Positions 8,965-20,970 of a stretch of 64,000 bases of DNA are shown here, one piece after another. This DNA comes from Strigops habroptila (lineage: Eukaryota; Chordata; Aves; Psittaciformes; Psittacidae), in assembly GCF_004027225.2 (NCBI RefSeq), contig NC_044290.2, positions 3,178,906 to 3,242,905 of the forward strand. The letters are read 5' to 3'. The translations under genes were made by a program, and so were the position numbers. Each line of letters starts with the position of its first letter. Within the stretch, counting starts at the first letter, position 1. The notes beneath the pieces are model-generated. The model ran no database searches. It saw only the letters and a list, made by a program, of their open reading frames with translations, and had not been told where the DNA came from.

Positions 8965-11900
8965 GCTAGGCAACAGCTCTCTCAATTTGCTTTTTAAATT
9001 GATCCCTTTTAATGATGAACTTCTGTGATGTTCATCTGCCATTGAAGAATTATGTGAACTATTCTCTTTGAAATTAAAAAAAATTGCAAGGTTTGGGTGG
9101 TTTCAAAAAGCATTTTGAGACTGAGTTTCAGGGATGCTCATGAACTGAAGTTTCAGAACCTCTGTGTATCTGATACTTTCCTTTTTTTCCTCTGTTCTGC
9201 TTGGTTTGACAATATCAGATAATGTTAGAAGGCTGTTCAGAAGTATTTATTGGGGCATTAAAGTGAAGAAAGTAATACTCTGTGACAAGTTGTACAAGAG
9301 ATGATGACATTCTCAACACTGCATCATGGATAGCTAATTTTTTTTACTCTGTAAGTATCACTTTTGCCTTTTGCTCTGAAGAGACAGTTCTGGGTTACTC
9401 AAGCTGATGATGACACATGATTGCTTTTCACTTACAGTGCCAGGATTTGGCAGGAGGTGAAAAATCCACCCAGCTCTACACAATTGTTAGGTCAACAGTT
9501 TTGGTACAGTAATATAAAAATTGCTGTAATAATGTTTCTTTCATTACTTTAAGAAATAGTAATGCTGCCATCTATTTATGATTCCATCTCTTCATCTTTT
9601 TATCAGCACTTACCCACCCTGAGACCATTCATTTCACCTCCTCGGCCTTTGAACAACGTCATGATAATCTGAATTGGGAGTTTACAGTTAAGTGGAATTT
9701 GAAAAAGGCTTTGGCTGTATTTTGCTTGGTTTTATATTATGAATTTTATCTATATAAGCAAAATAACACTTTATATTGCTTGGGTTTATTGAAAAGAAGT
9801 TTCTCACTTGATTTTTTTTTTTCCCCTTATCCTTTTTGGTTGTTACTAAGGTTTAATATCCTGACATGTCATATCCCCTAGTTTTTCAAACAAATGCTGA
9901 AGAGGAAATGAAAACTTCTATTCTTGACATTTCAGTGCCAAGGAAGCAGCTACAAATTGGTCTTTAATGCAGATCCTATAAGCCTATCTTTTGTCTTGCC
10001 AGTTGGTTTTCATTCTGATATATGAATGTATTGAAGGTGAATTTCTCCAGCTGTAGACCTTGTTCAGAATTAGGTGATGTGCTTTTACTTGCGTTACATT
10101 AATTTCCTTGGGTACAATCAATATTAACAAGTTGAGATAAAGAGAACCACTTATAAAATGTTCTTTATAACTAATTCTAATCTATAAATCTCTGCAGATA
10201 CAGCTGAATTCATAAGGGATTAAAAAAAACCCAACCCAAAAACCCCAAAAGAAGCCTCAGAACCTTTACTAAAGTCCTTGTCTTAGCAGAAACCCTCCTG
10301 TAGTACAGTTATTAAAACCAAGAAGTTTTCTGCTCGAATAGTTCTTACAATTTTTGTGACCATTGTAAACTGAACTGAAAAGAACTTCCTGGTGGAGTTT
10401 GCTGGTGTAGCTTCATGGAAAACTAAGTGTCTAAAACTGTGAATTCAGGTCTCTGTGTCAGTTAACCAGGCAGAGGAAGCTCCGCTTGACTTTCTTTGAA
10501 TTCCACAAGTTTACTTCAGCTCTGGAATGTGGTTCACTGGCCTCCAGTCTGTGCAATTGCCAGTAATTAAAAGCTATGGAGACTGCTTCTGAAGGGTATC
10601 AGGGGTGTGTAAGGACAACCTTAATAGGTTGTTCTCTAGGGCAATGACTGTTTGCTTTCAGCGTAAATAGGAACCACTGTGTTCAACATCATGGCAGTTA
10701 AGACAGGATCTTACAACCATTAATTTTTCCAGAGAAATGTGTTTTCAAAGGCTTGGTCCGCACCACTGTTTTCCTTAGAGGTCTTGTAGCCCCACTTCAC
10801 GCTGATTGAATGGCAGCAGTAGTTAATACCATGTTTTCCTTATTCTCTGGTAGGTCTAACATGCTGGCAGAAGTATTAAACAACAGGAGAACTTAAAGGT
10901 GGAGGTGAAGTTGAAGGCAGGTGCTCAGCAGGACACTCACCATTCCAATATTAACTCCCTGTTCAGAAGCAAGGCTGAGACTCTTGTAGTTTTCATGGAG
11001 AAATTCAGCATGATGCTTTGCTAAGTTTAACTTTGGGGCTTGTGTTAATACCTCAGAGAAGCACTAATGAGAAAGTGGAAAAAACCATCCTTAACGTGCA
11101 ATAGAGAGTAAACCTGGAGCTGGGAGCAATTGTCTTTAGGCATGTGAAGGGGGTGCTTTGTTCAACCGAGTTTGGGCACTTACCTGCTTGCTGGCATGAG
11201 CTCAATTTCTACTTGTTTCATACCTCCTCCGCTATCTGGGTTATTTCAGCTGGTGGCTTGTCCTCCTCTAAGCCATCCTTTCTCTTCTGTTTACACTTTG
11301 TCACTGTGTAGAAGTCTAATTTCAATGATTGATCTTTTTTTTTTTTTATCTTAATAAAAGGTGTCTCTGGGTTAGAATTGGTGATACTTGAGAACAGACT
11401 CACTGATTATCCTAGTGAAAACGCTTTTATATCAGGTGAGTGTCCTGGCTCTTGACAGTATTTTTTTTCATGGTCACAGCCATGCAAATAAAAATGAATC
11501 ACAGAGAATGCTTCTGTTAATATGCTTGTTCACTTGTCAGAATTGCTCTTGTCACTGTTTTAAAGTCATGTTAAGGGCTGTGGAAAAGGGAGACGCAGTT
11601 TGATGGATCTCAGGAGTGCCACAAAGGTACCTGTGAGGACCTGCTGAGAAGGAGAAAAATGTTTGGTTTAGTGCTAAGCTGCCCTTTGGAACCACTTAAT
11701 TCTAGTCATGGGGTGGACTAGTGAAATGTCTTAGGGAAATCAAAGTGGCTGCTTCAGTCCTAACTGGGTTTCCTTCCCTGTCCTGTTTGAGAGCTCATCT
11801 TAAAACTGATGCTGTTGTTGAGAGGAGAATGTCTCTGATGTTTGTAGGTTCTTCTTCCACTATCCTTTCCCACAACTTAATATTCTTTTTCTCCTAACTC

Positions 11901-11971
11901 CTGTGTTGTACGTCTGAATGACTCCACAAAATTCATCAGGACTGTGGAGCACTTGGGTCCTGTTGTGAATG
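8965..11971. other. Intergenic spacer, no gene recognised
   Basis: This is AT-rich unique sequence with several poly-A/T tracts and an A/C-rich run near 10222-10250. Short open frames show no recognisable protein. Possible late polyadenylation hexamers for MFSD11 occur at 9073, 9257 and 11353. Confidence 0.5.
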
Positions 11972-12870
11972 TGTGGTTCAGGGTCTCTCAAAGAATCACG
12001 ACAAAGGTATAAGCAAAAGTAATTTTGATATGAATATATAAAAATGGGACTTAAAGTTCTTGCTTATACATGGATGAAACCCAGAAAGGAGAATCAAGTT
12101 AGAATCAATTTAGAAAGTGCCTTTTGTCTCTGTGTGAATCACAGGGGTACATGAGACCCTCCTGCTGAGCCACAAGGTGCAGAGGGGATCCCCTTGCTTC
12201 CTAAACCCCTGATGGAGCTTAGGTGAAGCCGAGGCCAATCTTAGTCCCAGGCTTGGTCAACGGTTTATGTCTAAAGGGTTATAATCAATTAAGATTGCCA
12301 AGTTATCAGTAGAATTAGGTGATTTTACTGTGATGCTGTAAAAGTACCAGCTCACCCCAGATGGGATTTTGACATGGCTTTTGCCCTAGCAGCAGTTTGC
12401 AGTCTTAAAGTGGATCATGAGATTTAATTACAGATCTGAGATGACAACATTCATGCTATACTTGCTCGAGGGTATCTGATAGCTAAATCAATTTGCACAC
12501 AGGCAGAGATGCATTCAAAGCCATACCTGTTAAACATTCCCCTCAAGGTCAGTACAATGTTCACTTCAGATGTCTTGGCGATTCTCAGCAGGTTGAGCCT
12601 CAAGGAGGCTGTAGCCCAGCCCCTGCTGTCAGCTTTTGGGGATGGTCCCTCAGTGATCACAAACTCTCAAGTTGAAGAGCTCTAAGAGGTGTCCTGCTCA
12701 GGGGGTGATGCTGGTGTCAGCCTACTACGGTCCAGGAGAGCTCAGAGGGCCTTGCTTAGGACCACTGTTTATAGGGCACAAGATGCTGGGCTTTAGTCAT
12801 CAGTAAAGTTCCATTCTGGCCACAGCCTGAGTTGGTAATTACTGGAGTTTTCATAACTCCAGTAACAGTG
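11972..12870 (-). mobile_element. Possible decayed endogenous retroviral LTR
   Basis: On the minus strand the segment ends near 11972 with a GAGACCCTGAACCACA stretch. This resembles, from memory, the terminal part of avian ERVL-type LTRs. A CCTATAAA box lies at 12768-12775 (minus strand). The segment contains a 10-bp perfect inverted repeat (12007-12016 with 12060-12069) and an 11-bp hairpin (12839-12865). I see no flanking internal retroviral coding sequence and could not identify a target-site duplication, so it would be a solo LTR. It could also be another low-copy element. Confidence 0.3.
12839..12865. repeat. Perfect 11-bp inverted repeat (hairpin)
   Basis: TTACTGGAGTT at 12839-12849 and AACTCCAGTAA at 12855-12865 are exact reverse complements separated by TTCAT. 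This can form an 11-bp stem with a 5-nt loop. Confidence 0.85.
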
Positions 12871-14100
12871 GTGCTGTTCCACAACGCTGTGACCAAGGGA
12901 AGGAATGTTCTAGGGCTGTCAGGGGATGACTGGTGATCCCTGCTCTTGCTTCCAGCCTTAGCAAGCTAGGGAACAGGAGTTCCTGTTATGGTCAGTGCCT
13001 CCCTCCTTAGCTGTGCATGAGAGCCTGGTATGGTCAAGGGATGCTTCGCTGCCCAGTTCATTACACAGAGGCTGGGGCCTGCTGGGAATTGCTGGGATCA
13101 TGGAGTGGCCCAGAGAAAGAGGGGGTGGTGGGAATGCGGTCATTAGACATTCAGTCTAAAATTAAATATGGATGTGCTTGTTCATGAAAGAATGAGTGCA
13201 GAGATGAGGATGCTGGGGGAAGGCAACGAGGAGGCCGGTACAGATGGATTTGCCCCAACCATTTTGCCCTTGAGATTCAGTAACTTGCAGCTATGTTAAA
13301 ATCCACTGTGCTTCCACCAGTGGGATCTTTGGATGGCCTTGGTGTTCTGAGAGGCTCTGTAGTCAATAGCTGACTGTAAAATTCTTTCTGTGAACAAATA
13401 GAAAAGAACCTTGCAGGTTAGTTTGTACTGTGCACAGTCCTTTGAATCTCTGGAGAAAAGCACATTGAGGATTTTGTGCTTCTCAGTTAGATCATGAAAG
13501 GAGGGAAAAAATAGAAGGTTTGTATCTTAAATGAAACAAAACCATTCATTCTGTCATGTGAAAGAGGAATTGCTGTTTGTTAAGGTCACTTAGTGAAATT
13601 AGCTTCAACTGAGCATCCCTTCTAAATGCAGTGGTGACTCCTCATTGTCAGAGCCACTCATCTCGTCGTAATGCCTGACCTGCAGATTTATGATTATCAA
13701 TCTTTTGTAAAAAAAACCCCACCCCAAACCAACCAAACAATTCCACAGCTGATAATCTGTTTAAAAGAGTCTTACCACTGTACATCATCATTTGTTTCAT
13801 GCTCACAAAAGTCCAACTGTATTACAGAGCATTTGTCTGACGGCTCCAGTGCTGAATTATAGTGCTAAGGAAGTAAAGTATTTCTTCTGTAGCACTAGAA
13901 CAGTGGAGGATGCTGGGGGCTGCATGCTGTGCTCTTTTGCCATGGAGCTGAGTGTTAGTGCTCAAAGCAGGGGGCAGTGGAAAGAATCTCAAGCTCCCAG
14001 AGTGCTGGTGTCCTGTTCAAGCAGCATGAGTGATAGAGGGAAGTGCAGATGGAGCATAGCAGTGAGTGCTCAGCCTTGTCCTTTGGTGATATCTCTCCAG
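12871..14100. other. Intergenic spacer, no gene recognised
   Basis: This is mostly unique sequence. It holds an A/C-rich tract near 13708-13740 and a 12-of-14 CTCF-core-like match at 13964-13977 (+). No gene or RNA is recognisable. Confidence 0.5.
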
Positions 14101-14410
14101 ATCATAGAATCCCAGACTGGTTTGGGTTGGAAAGGACCTTAAAGCTCACCCAGTTCCAACCCCCTGCCACGGGCAGGGACACCTTCCACTAGAGCAGGTT
14201 GCTCCAAGCCCCTGTGTCCAACCTGGCCTTGAACACTGCCAGGGATGGGGCAGCCACAGCTTCTCTGGGCACCCTGTGCCAGCGCCTCAGCACCCTCACA
14301 GGGAAGAGCTTCTGCCTAAGAGCTCATCTCAATCTCCCCTCTGGCAGGTTAAAGCCATTCCCCCTTGTCCTGTCCTTACAGGCCCTCATCCAAAGCCCCT
14401 CTTTCAAATG
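14101..14410 (-). mobile_element. CR1 LINE 3' fragment (subfamily A)
   Basis: This antisense CR1 has the terminus ATCATAGAATCCCAGACTGG at its left end. The interior carries the GCTCATCTCAATCTCCCC and CTGGCAGGTTAAAGCC signature shared with several other copies here. It is truncated near 14410. Confidence 0.95.
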
Positions 14411-17400
14411 CTCACCTAAAATTTGCACACTTAAATTTCTAAACTGCGTTTCTTCCCATTACATGTATTCCCGTAAAATACCTCTATAGGATATCAACAA
14501 CTAGTGTCATGTATTCCTGTGCACAGCTTGACACAGAGCAAACCCAACACATTCATCAGCTGGCTCTTCCATTTAGGTGTTTTCTCCATGCAGGTGCCCC
14601 AGCCTTGCAGCATGGCGGATGTGACTGCTCTTCCTCCCTGCTGGATTCCTCCTTGGCCTTCAGAGGCATCAGGCTAACAGAATAGGCATAAGGCTGATGC
14701 TCTCTGTTGGTGTGTTAGGGCACACAGCAGGTAAGCACTAGGCAGTGTTAAACTCACCAGTACAACAGGTACTTGTGCTGTAATTGGAAGTCCTGGAGCA
14801 AATACAGCATGAGTGAGGCTGAAAAATGAGTGTTCCAGCACTCGCATTCACATGGCCTCCTTACCTCGCTGCAGAGCGAAATGGAGCAGCAATCACAGGC
14901 AGGTCTCAGTGACATTTATGAATAATTATAATAATTATACTTCATAAGAGCTTAATTCTGCAGATTCTCAGACGTGTCGGTGGGAAGTGAAGCACTGCCC
15001 TGTCACAGTCAGTGGCAGAGGACAGTGCTCCTCACCCCTGTGGGTGTGCAGCAGCGTCAGCGTGGAGGAGCGCTTTGCCCGTGCTCCGTGATTTGACACA
15101 TAAAACATGACTGTTGGGGAAGGAAAGAGTATTATGCACATTGGGTTTCATTTCACGCACAAAGCAATTGGATTTACATTTTCCAAGCTGGTAAAAGTAT
15201 TTATGATGTTCTGCAGCAAACAAATACAGCACCAGTCCCGGGGTTGGGGAGGGGAGGACGACTTGAATTGCTGCGGCACTGGAAACTTCATGTTCCAGAC
15301 ATGCTTCCCAGATGCACTGAGGGAGATCCAGGCATGCTGTGTAATGCTATTAGCTAAGGAAAGTGCCTGTTTGTTAGGCTCCAGTGGAGAGGGGCTGTGA
15401 CTGTAGATAGCCCTGAGGTGTTCTCTGGGACTGTTCCCCGGTGGGTTAGCCATGAGCACATTTGCACATGGCTATTTCCCAAGCCCCTGCTCCCCTCTGG
15501 AGCTATCTTTGAGCTCAGGTCCTTGATGTTGGTCCGTGTTTGAGCTATGAAGTAGTAGTACTCGGTGGGTCTGCTATGGATGGAGCTCTGGGGTGAGGGA
15601 TGCATTCCTGGGGCTGTCACAAAGGCACTCAGACCTTGGTTTTTACCCACCACGAGCATGATTTTTTTCACCAAGCAAGTGCAATATTGCTTGGCATTCA
15701 CGGCTGGGCTGTTCCTGGGCATAAGCTGATTCTGCTTGGGCAGTTTTAGACACCTCAGTTTGAACTCTGGGGGAAAAAAATAAATATATATGTGTCTCAT
15801 TCTGCTTTACAGCACCGAGGTGTGGATTTGCTGCAGGATCAAAGCAAAAGATTCCAGTTTGTGAGGGAGCCAAAGGCTGTAGCTACAAGTGGTGAGGCGA
15901 GCCTGGTAACAAGCCAGGTGAGCAGCAGAGGTGAGTGCTTAAACATGCAGGAGGAAAAGAAGGTGATTACTTTTCATACTGAGGCAACTGAGAGTTCTGG
16001 AATGATGAGGTATGGATCAGCAATGCTAACGAGGGATCAGCAAAGCTCAGGTTCTGCTTGTACATGTGGTGCTGTGAGCTGGGCTTGTGCAGAGCACAGG
16101 AGGAGCTCTCTGTGTCTGCCTTCACTGCCTCTTTGGCTCGCAGCATGCCTTGGTGTAGCTTGGCTTTACTCTCTGTGTACATGTCACTTTATTGTGAGGG
16201 GAATGAAGGGTCGTGTTGCACCGCTAAAAATTCACTTATTTTCTGATAGTGGCAAAGTCTTAAGGTGGAGGGTGCTCAGGCTGCAGAGAAAAGGAGTGAG
16301 AATACCCTGCTAAGTTCGAAGCAGTGCAGTGTGATGGTCAATATGTTCATGAGAGGCTATATATAGCAAGAATGATGATGTTCCTGGGTCACTGGTTGAA
16401 GCTGTGAAGTGAACTCACTTTGTCTCTGGTAGAATTAAAGGCTGAGGATATCGAGAATACTTACATGTGGAGACTGCTCAGTATTTCCTCCTGCACAGTA
16501 CTGCTGTGAAATGCTGGATTTGTTTTCCTTCTACTACTAAGTTACTGCCCAGAAAAACTTCACACAGGAGGTAAATAGTGCAAAACAGGAGAGTTCTGAT
16601 GTGGTCTGCTCAAGGTGACGGGCATCCTCAGCACTGGAGCTGGGATTAGCAGCTGGTTGCTCCCAGCTAATCCAGTTTACACATCTCCACACAGCACTTG
16701 CTGTCCTGGGAGCTGCTGGGAGCTGTGAACAGCTCTTCCCCCCATTCCCAGGATGTAACTGTCCAAAAGCTTAACACGAGCCCTCCTGTCTGAGCTTAGG
16801 GTGGGAACAGGTACATCTGTATGGGAGGATAAAGAGAAGTGAGTTGTGAGTGCTGGAGAGACTCACTGGTTTGTGAAGCTGTTTGAGGAGCTGCAGCAGC
16901 AGAGCCTGGGGGAGGCACTGGCTTGTCCATGCCTGGCTCTCACACTTGTTTTGCTGGTGGGATGGCTGATGAGAAGCAGATAGAAAGAAAAGGGTGGGCA
17001 TTTGGCCTGAGTGGAGGAAGCGGCGTGGTCGGGGGAGCAGAGGGAAGTGCACTGCATGTGCTCGCTGGTTGGCAGAGGAAAACCTCTGCAGACAAACGCC
17101 TTGAAATGGTCTTCTGTGCCCAGGTGCTGCAGGACAGACCTGTGGCTCTTGCTGCTTTGACATGGTGCTCTCAGTGCAAGCTCTGTATGCACACAGAGCG
17201 TTGCCCTCTGATGTACTCTGCATTAGGCTCAAGGCAAATGCAGAGTGCTCAACTCATGCTGGCACAAGGCAAACAGAATGGATGCGGTGGAACAGGCAGG
17301 AGCACAGGGAAGCAGCCCAGAGCTCTACAGCCCAAGCCTGGAGAACCCACTCTCCAAACCCAGGTTCTGGCCCTTCTCAGTGTAGCTGCAGAGGGAGCTC

Positions 17401-17747
17401 GTGTGGCTCCTGGCCTGGCTGCCCTGTGCAGAGCATCCCCAAGGTGCCCTTTCAGATCTTGTTCCCACTGCCAGCAACTGCCTTTCGATTAAATCCAGCT
17501 CAGGTCAGCTTTGACAAGCAGCTCCCTTGTAACTCCAGCAGGTTACAGCCAGCAGATCATCCAAATGCATCTTAAAAAGTGAAAGACTTGGGCTGGGAGC
17601 CAACATAATTTTCTACCTTTCTTTTACTTCTTTCTCCCCTTTCCATCTCTGTAGCAATTCTTTCTGCAGAGGTGTGGCTTAGATGGGAGGTCGTGGGGTT
17701 CAGGAGGTGATAGGCTATGCATAATGTTGATTAACTGTTGTAGCCCT
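14411..17747. other. Intergenic spacer with a conserved-looking AT-rich patch
   Basis: No gene is recognised. The stretch at about 14900-15235 is AT-rich and low in repeats, and stands out as a possible conserved non-coding element. Longer open frames on both strands between 15350 and 17500 have low-complexity, unrecognisable translations and look like chance. Confidence 0.5.
14900..15235. promoter_or_regulatory. Candidate conserved non-coding element
   Basis: This patch contains AATAATTATAATAATTATAC and a TTTACATTTTCC/TATTTATGATG-rich stretch within a GC-richer neighbourhood, with no repeat signature. The pattern fits a developmental enhancer, but conservation cannot be tested here. Confidence 0.25.
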
Positions 17748-18195
17748 CCATAGGCTGGTTTATATTGGAAGGGACCTTAAAGCTCATCCAGTTCCAACCC
17801 CCTGCCACGGGCAGGGACACCTTCCACTAGAGCAGGTTGCTCCAAGCCCCTGTGTCCAACCTGGCCTTGAACACTGCCAGGGATGGGGCAGCCACAGCTT
17901 CTCTGGGCACCCTGTGCCAGCGCCTCAGCACCCTCACAGGGAAGAGCTTCTGCCCAAGAGCTCATCTCAATCTCCCCTCTGGCAGGTTAAAGCCATTCCC
18001 CTTGGCCTGTCCTTACAGGCCCTTGTCCAAAGCCCCTCTCCAGGTTTCCTGGAGCCCCTTTAGGCACCGCAGCTGCTCTAAGGTGTCCCCTTCAGGAGCC
18101 TTCTCTTCTCCAGGCTGCCCCAGCCCAGCTCTCTCAGCCTGGCTCCAGAGCAGAGCTGCTCCAGCCCTCGCAGCAGCTCCGTGGCTCCTCCTTCC
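17748..18195 (-). mobile_element. CR1 LINE 3' fragment (subfamily A), about 450 bp
   Basis: This antisense CR1 starts with a decayed tail (CCATAGGCTGG). It continues through the conserved CAGGGACACC, GGTTGCTCC and CTTCTCTTCTCCAGGCT segments to the CAGCAGCTCCGTGGCTCC region. It is among the longer antisense copies here and shows the 5' interior sequence of subfamily A. Confidence 0.95.
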
Positions 18196-20620
18196 AGCCT
18201 GTAAATACCTGATAGATCCAGTTGTCATAACTAATGACCACAGAAATAGCAGAAGGGTTCTTAAACCTCATGGTGGGGGCCTTAAGCCAGTTTTGAAGTA
18301 CTAGAAACCAGGATGAGCCTTGAGTGAGGGTGGGTTGTCCTGTGTGTTTGCAAAGTGTTTCTTGCAGCCTCCTGAAGCAGCCAGAACATAGTGCTTCATG
18401 GTTCAGGATGTAAGATCAAGTACAAGCTCTTCTGATGGTCTTTCTGCATTTGCCTCTGTGTCAGTAATTCTGATTATCCTGCATTAATTCCAAGGTGCTT
18501 CGTGCTGTACAGCACAGATGGAAGATGTGGGTTTAGCTTTATAACTAAGGCCTCTGTAGCATGTTTTGCACAGAGTAAAAGGAAAGGAATGAAAGTGATG
18601 TTTGCTTTGAGGCTCTAAATGTGAGCAGCCCCATTCTGTTATGACAGGGCATGAAAGAGGAATTGCTGATGGGTTGGGAGAGGAGCCGGTTCTCCTGCAA
18701 TGAGCAAACTGGCCAGTTGAGTTGGATCAGCGCCCAAGTGTAAAGGTAACTCCTCACTTCAGCTAAGAGGAGCTGCAGTCCCTGCTGGAATGGCTGTGGA
18801 GGCTGCAGGCCCTGGGTCTGGGATCAGCTCGGGTGGGAAACGGAGGGAGGAATGGGGAGAGGTGTGGGGCTGACCTCCTCCCCACTGGGAGGGACTGGGT
18901 TTTGGAGCAAATCCTCTGAGCTGTGGAGGAGGGAGGTTTGGAGAGGGGGGAGCATAAGAAGAGCACAGGAAGGGATGGGGGCATGTTGTGGAGCTGGTGG
19001 GGAAATTCATGGCAAGCTGGTAAGGGACTGGTGAATAGGATGCTAGTCTGGATTTGAGGATGAGGTTCATGCTGGAAACCCCGCCCTGCTCTTTGTGGGG
19101 TGGCAGCCTCATCCTGTTGGTTCGGGAAGGTAAGAGCCTCCGACTGTTACACTCTGGGGATATTGTGTGGAATAGGACGCACTTTGTGATATTTCTGCAT
19201 TTCAGTGACTCATCTGCAGCCTGGCTGGGGGATTGTGTGACCTTGAGAGCACCTTCCCCCTCCCAGCGTGACCGCACAGCCTCGGAGCAGTGAGTGACAT
19301 GGTCCATGCTGGGGCTTGGATGCAGGAGGTGAGGTCCCACCTTCCTGCCCTGCTTTGTGATGGGGATGTCACAGCCATGCCCTGGGAATTGGTCCTGTCC
19401 CTGTGGCTGCTGCCACCGTGGTGCCCTGTGGAGCTCCTGGCCTCCTTTGCAAAGCACCTGCAGATGCAAAGTGGGTGGAAAGAAGCAGGCAAAGAGTCCC
19501 AGGGGAGCTGAGGAAGCTTCTTCTACCTGGCTACAGCAGTCCTGAATGTGGCAGCATCTCTCCTCCCCAAGGCATCATCATTCCACGTGCTGAGCTGGAC
19601 CTGTCGCAGGGGCAGCCCATGGATGGGGTGAGCTGAGCACACAGCACTCATGTCATCCCCTGCCAGGGCTGGTCTGTAGCAGCACTCACTAGCAGGTTAT
19701 CGCTCTGTTGGGCACATACAGCTCTGACCTGCGTTTGGCTTCCCCCTTGTCCAGTAGAGAGGCAATTGCAGCTTCTGTAATTAATGATTCTCTCCTGCCA
19801 GGGTCTTGGGTGAAGCATCAGCACAGGAAATTGGCCAGGCTAAGTGGTGTCTGTGCTTGAATCCTGGCTGCAAAGGCAGCCCTTGGCCAGCCGAGATGAA
19901 TTGTGGCTTGGCATTTTTCATCCCCGGGTCTGAAGGCAGGCACGGGAATAACTCCTGTGCACTCTGAGCTGCTCACTTGTCGTGCTCCTGCTCTGCCTGG
20001 GGCCTCATTCATTGCAAATAGCCCATGTGGTGATGGATGGAGACCAGGGCTTGCTGGTCTGTATCCCTGGGGTTACTTGTTCTTGGGTTTTGCAATGGCA
20101 TTCGGGGACCAGACAGTCCAACACCAATCCCCAGGGAGATGAGGTGACAAGATAAGTGAATTCTCAGAGAGCAAGCGGGCTGCAACACAACCACTCTGAT
20201 CTGACTTGCTGTTTGTTAATCTCAACAGCTCATCCCAGACATTGGTTCTCAGGTGCTGTCAGGCTCCCAGGCGCAGTGACAGTGTGTGCTGTGGCTGCTG
20301 GTTCAGAAAAAGCCTATTAATTTAGCTTGTAGTGAAGCATAAGATCAAACATGCATCAGGCTGCATATTTTTTAAAGGAGAGAGACTCCTGTTCCGATGC
20401 CCCTGTGCTCACGCAGTGCATCCTTTCATAGGAATCTGGGTTCTGGCTGAATCCTGACTGCTGCCTCTGGGGTTAACTGTGAAACCCTTCTCTTGGGCCG
20501 GCTGCTGCTGTGCAGGAGGACCAGAGAGCTGAATAAATGACAGTTGAATTGAATTGCTGATTCTCTGGAGCAGCGTCCATACAACCTGGGCCCTGGCTTT
20601 CTAAATTCTGTTGAAATATG
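18196..20620. other. Intergenic spacer, no gene recognised
   Basis: This is unique sequence of mixed composition. A 236-codon minus-strand open frame at 18759-19469 has a proline/serine/glutamine-rich translation without any domain and is not supported as a gene. Confidence 0.5.
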
Positions 20621-20970
20621 AATCATAGACTCACAGACTGGTTTGGGTTAGAAGGAACCTTAAAGCTTGTCCAGTTCCAACCCCCTGCCACGGGCAGGGA
20701 CACCTTCCACTAGAGCAGGTTGCTCCAAGCCCGTGTCCAACCTGGCCTTGAACACTGCCAGGGATGGGGCAGCCACAGCTTCTCTGGGCACCCTGTGCCA
20801 GCGCCTCAGCACCCTCACAGGGAAGAGCTTCCGCCTAAGAGCTCATCTCAGTTTCCCCTCTGGCAGGTTAAAGCCATTCCCCTTGTCCTGTCCCTACATC
20901 CCTTGTCCAAAGCCCCTCTCCAGGTTTCTCGTAGCTCCTTTATGCACTGGGAGCTGCCCTAAGGTCTCTG
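20621..20970 (-). mobile_element. CR1 LINE 3' fragment (subfamily A)
   Basis: This antisense copy has the AATCATAGACTCACAGACTG tail at its left end and the GAGCTCATCTCAGTTTCCCC signature inside. It is truncated around 20970. Confidence 0.95.

Noticed and set aside
18759-19469. 236-codon minus-strand open frame
   Set aside because: The translation is Pro/Ser/Gln-rich without any domain, signal peptide or recognisable family, overlaps open frames on the other strand, and has no supporting splice or promoter structure.
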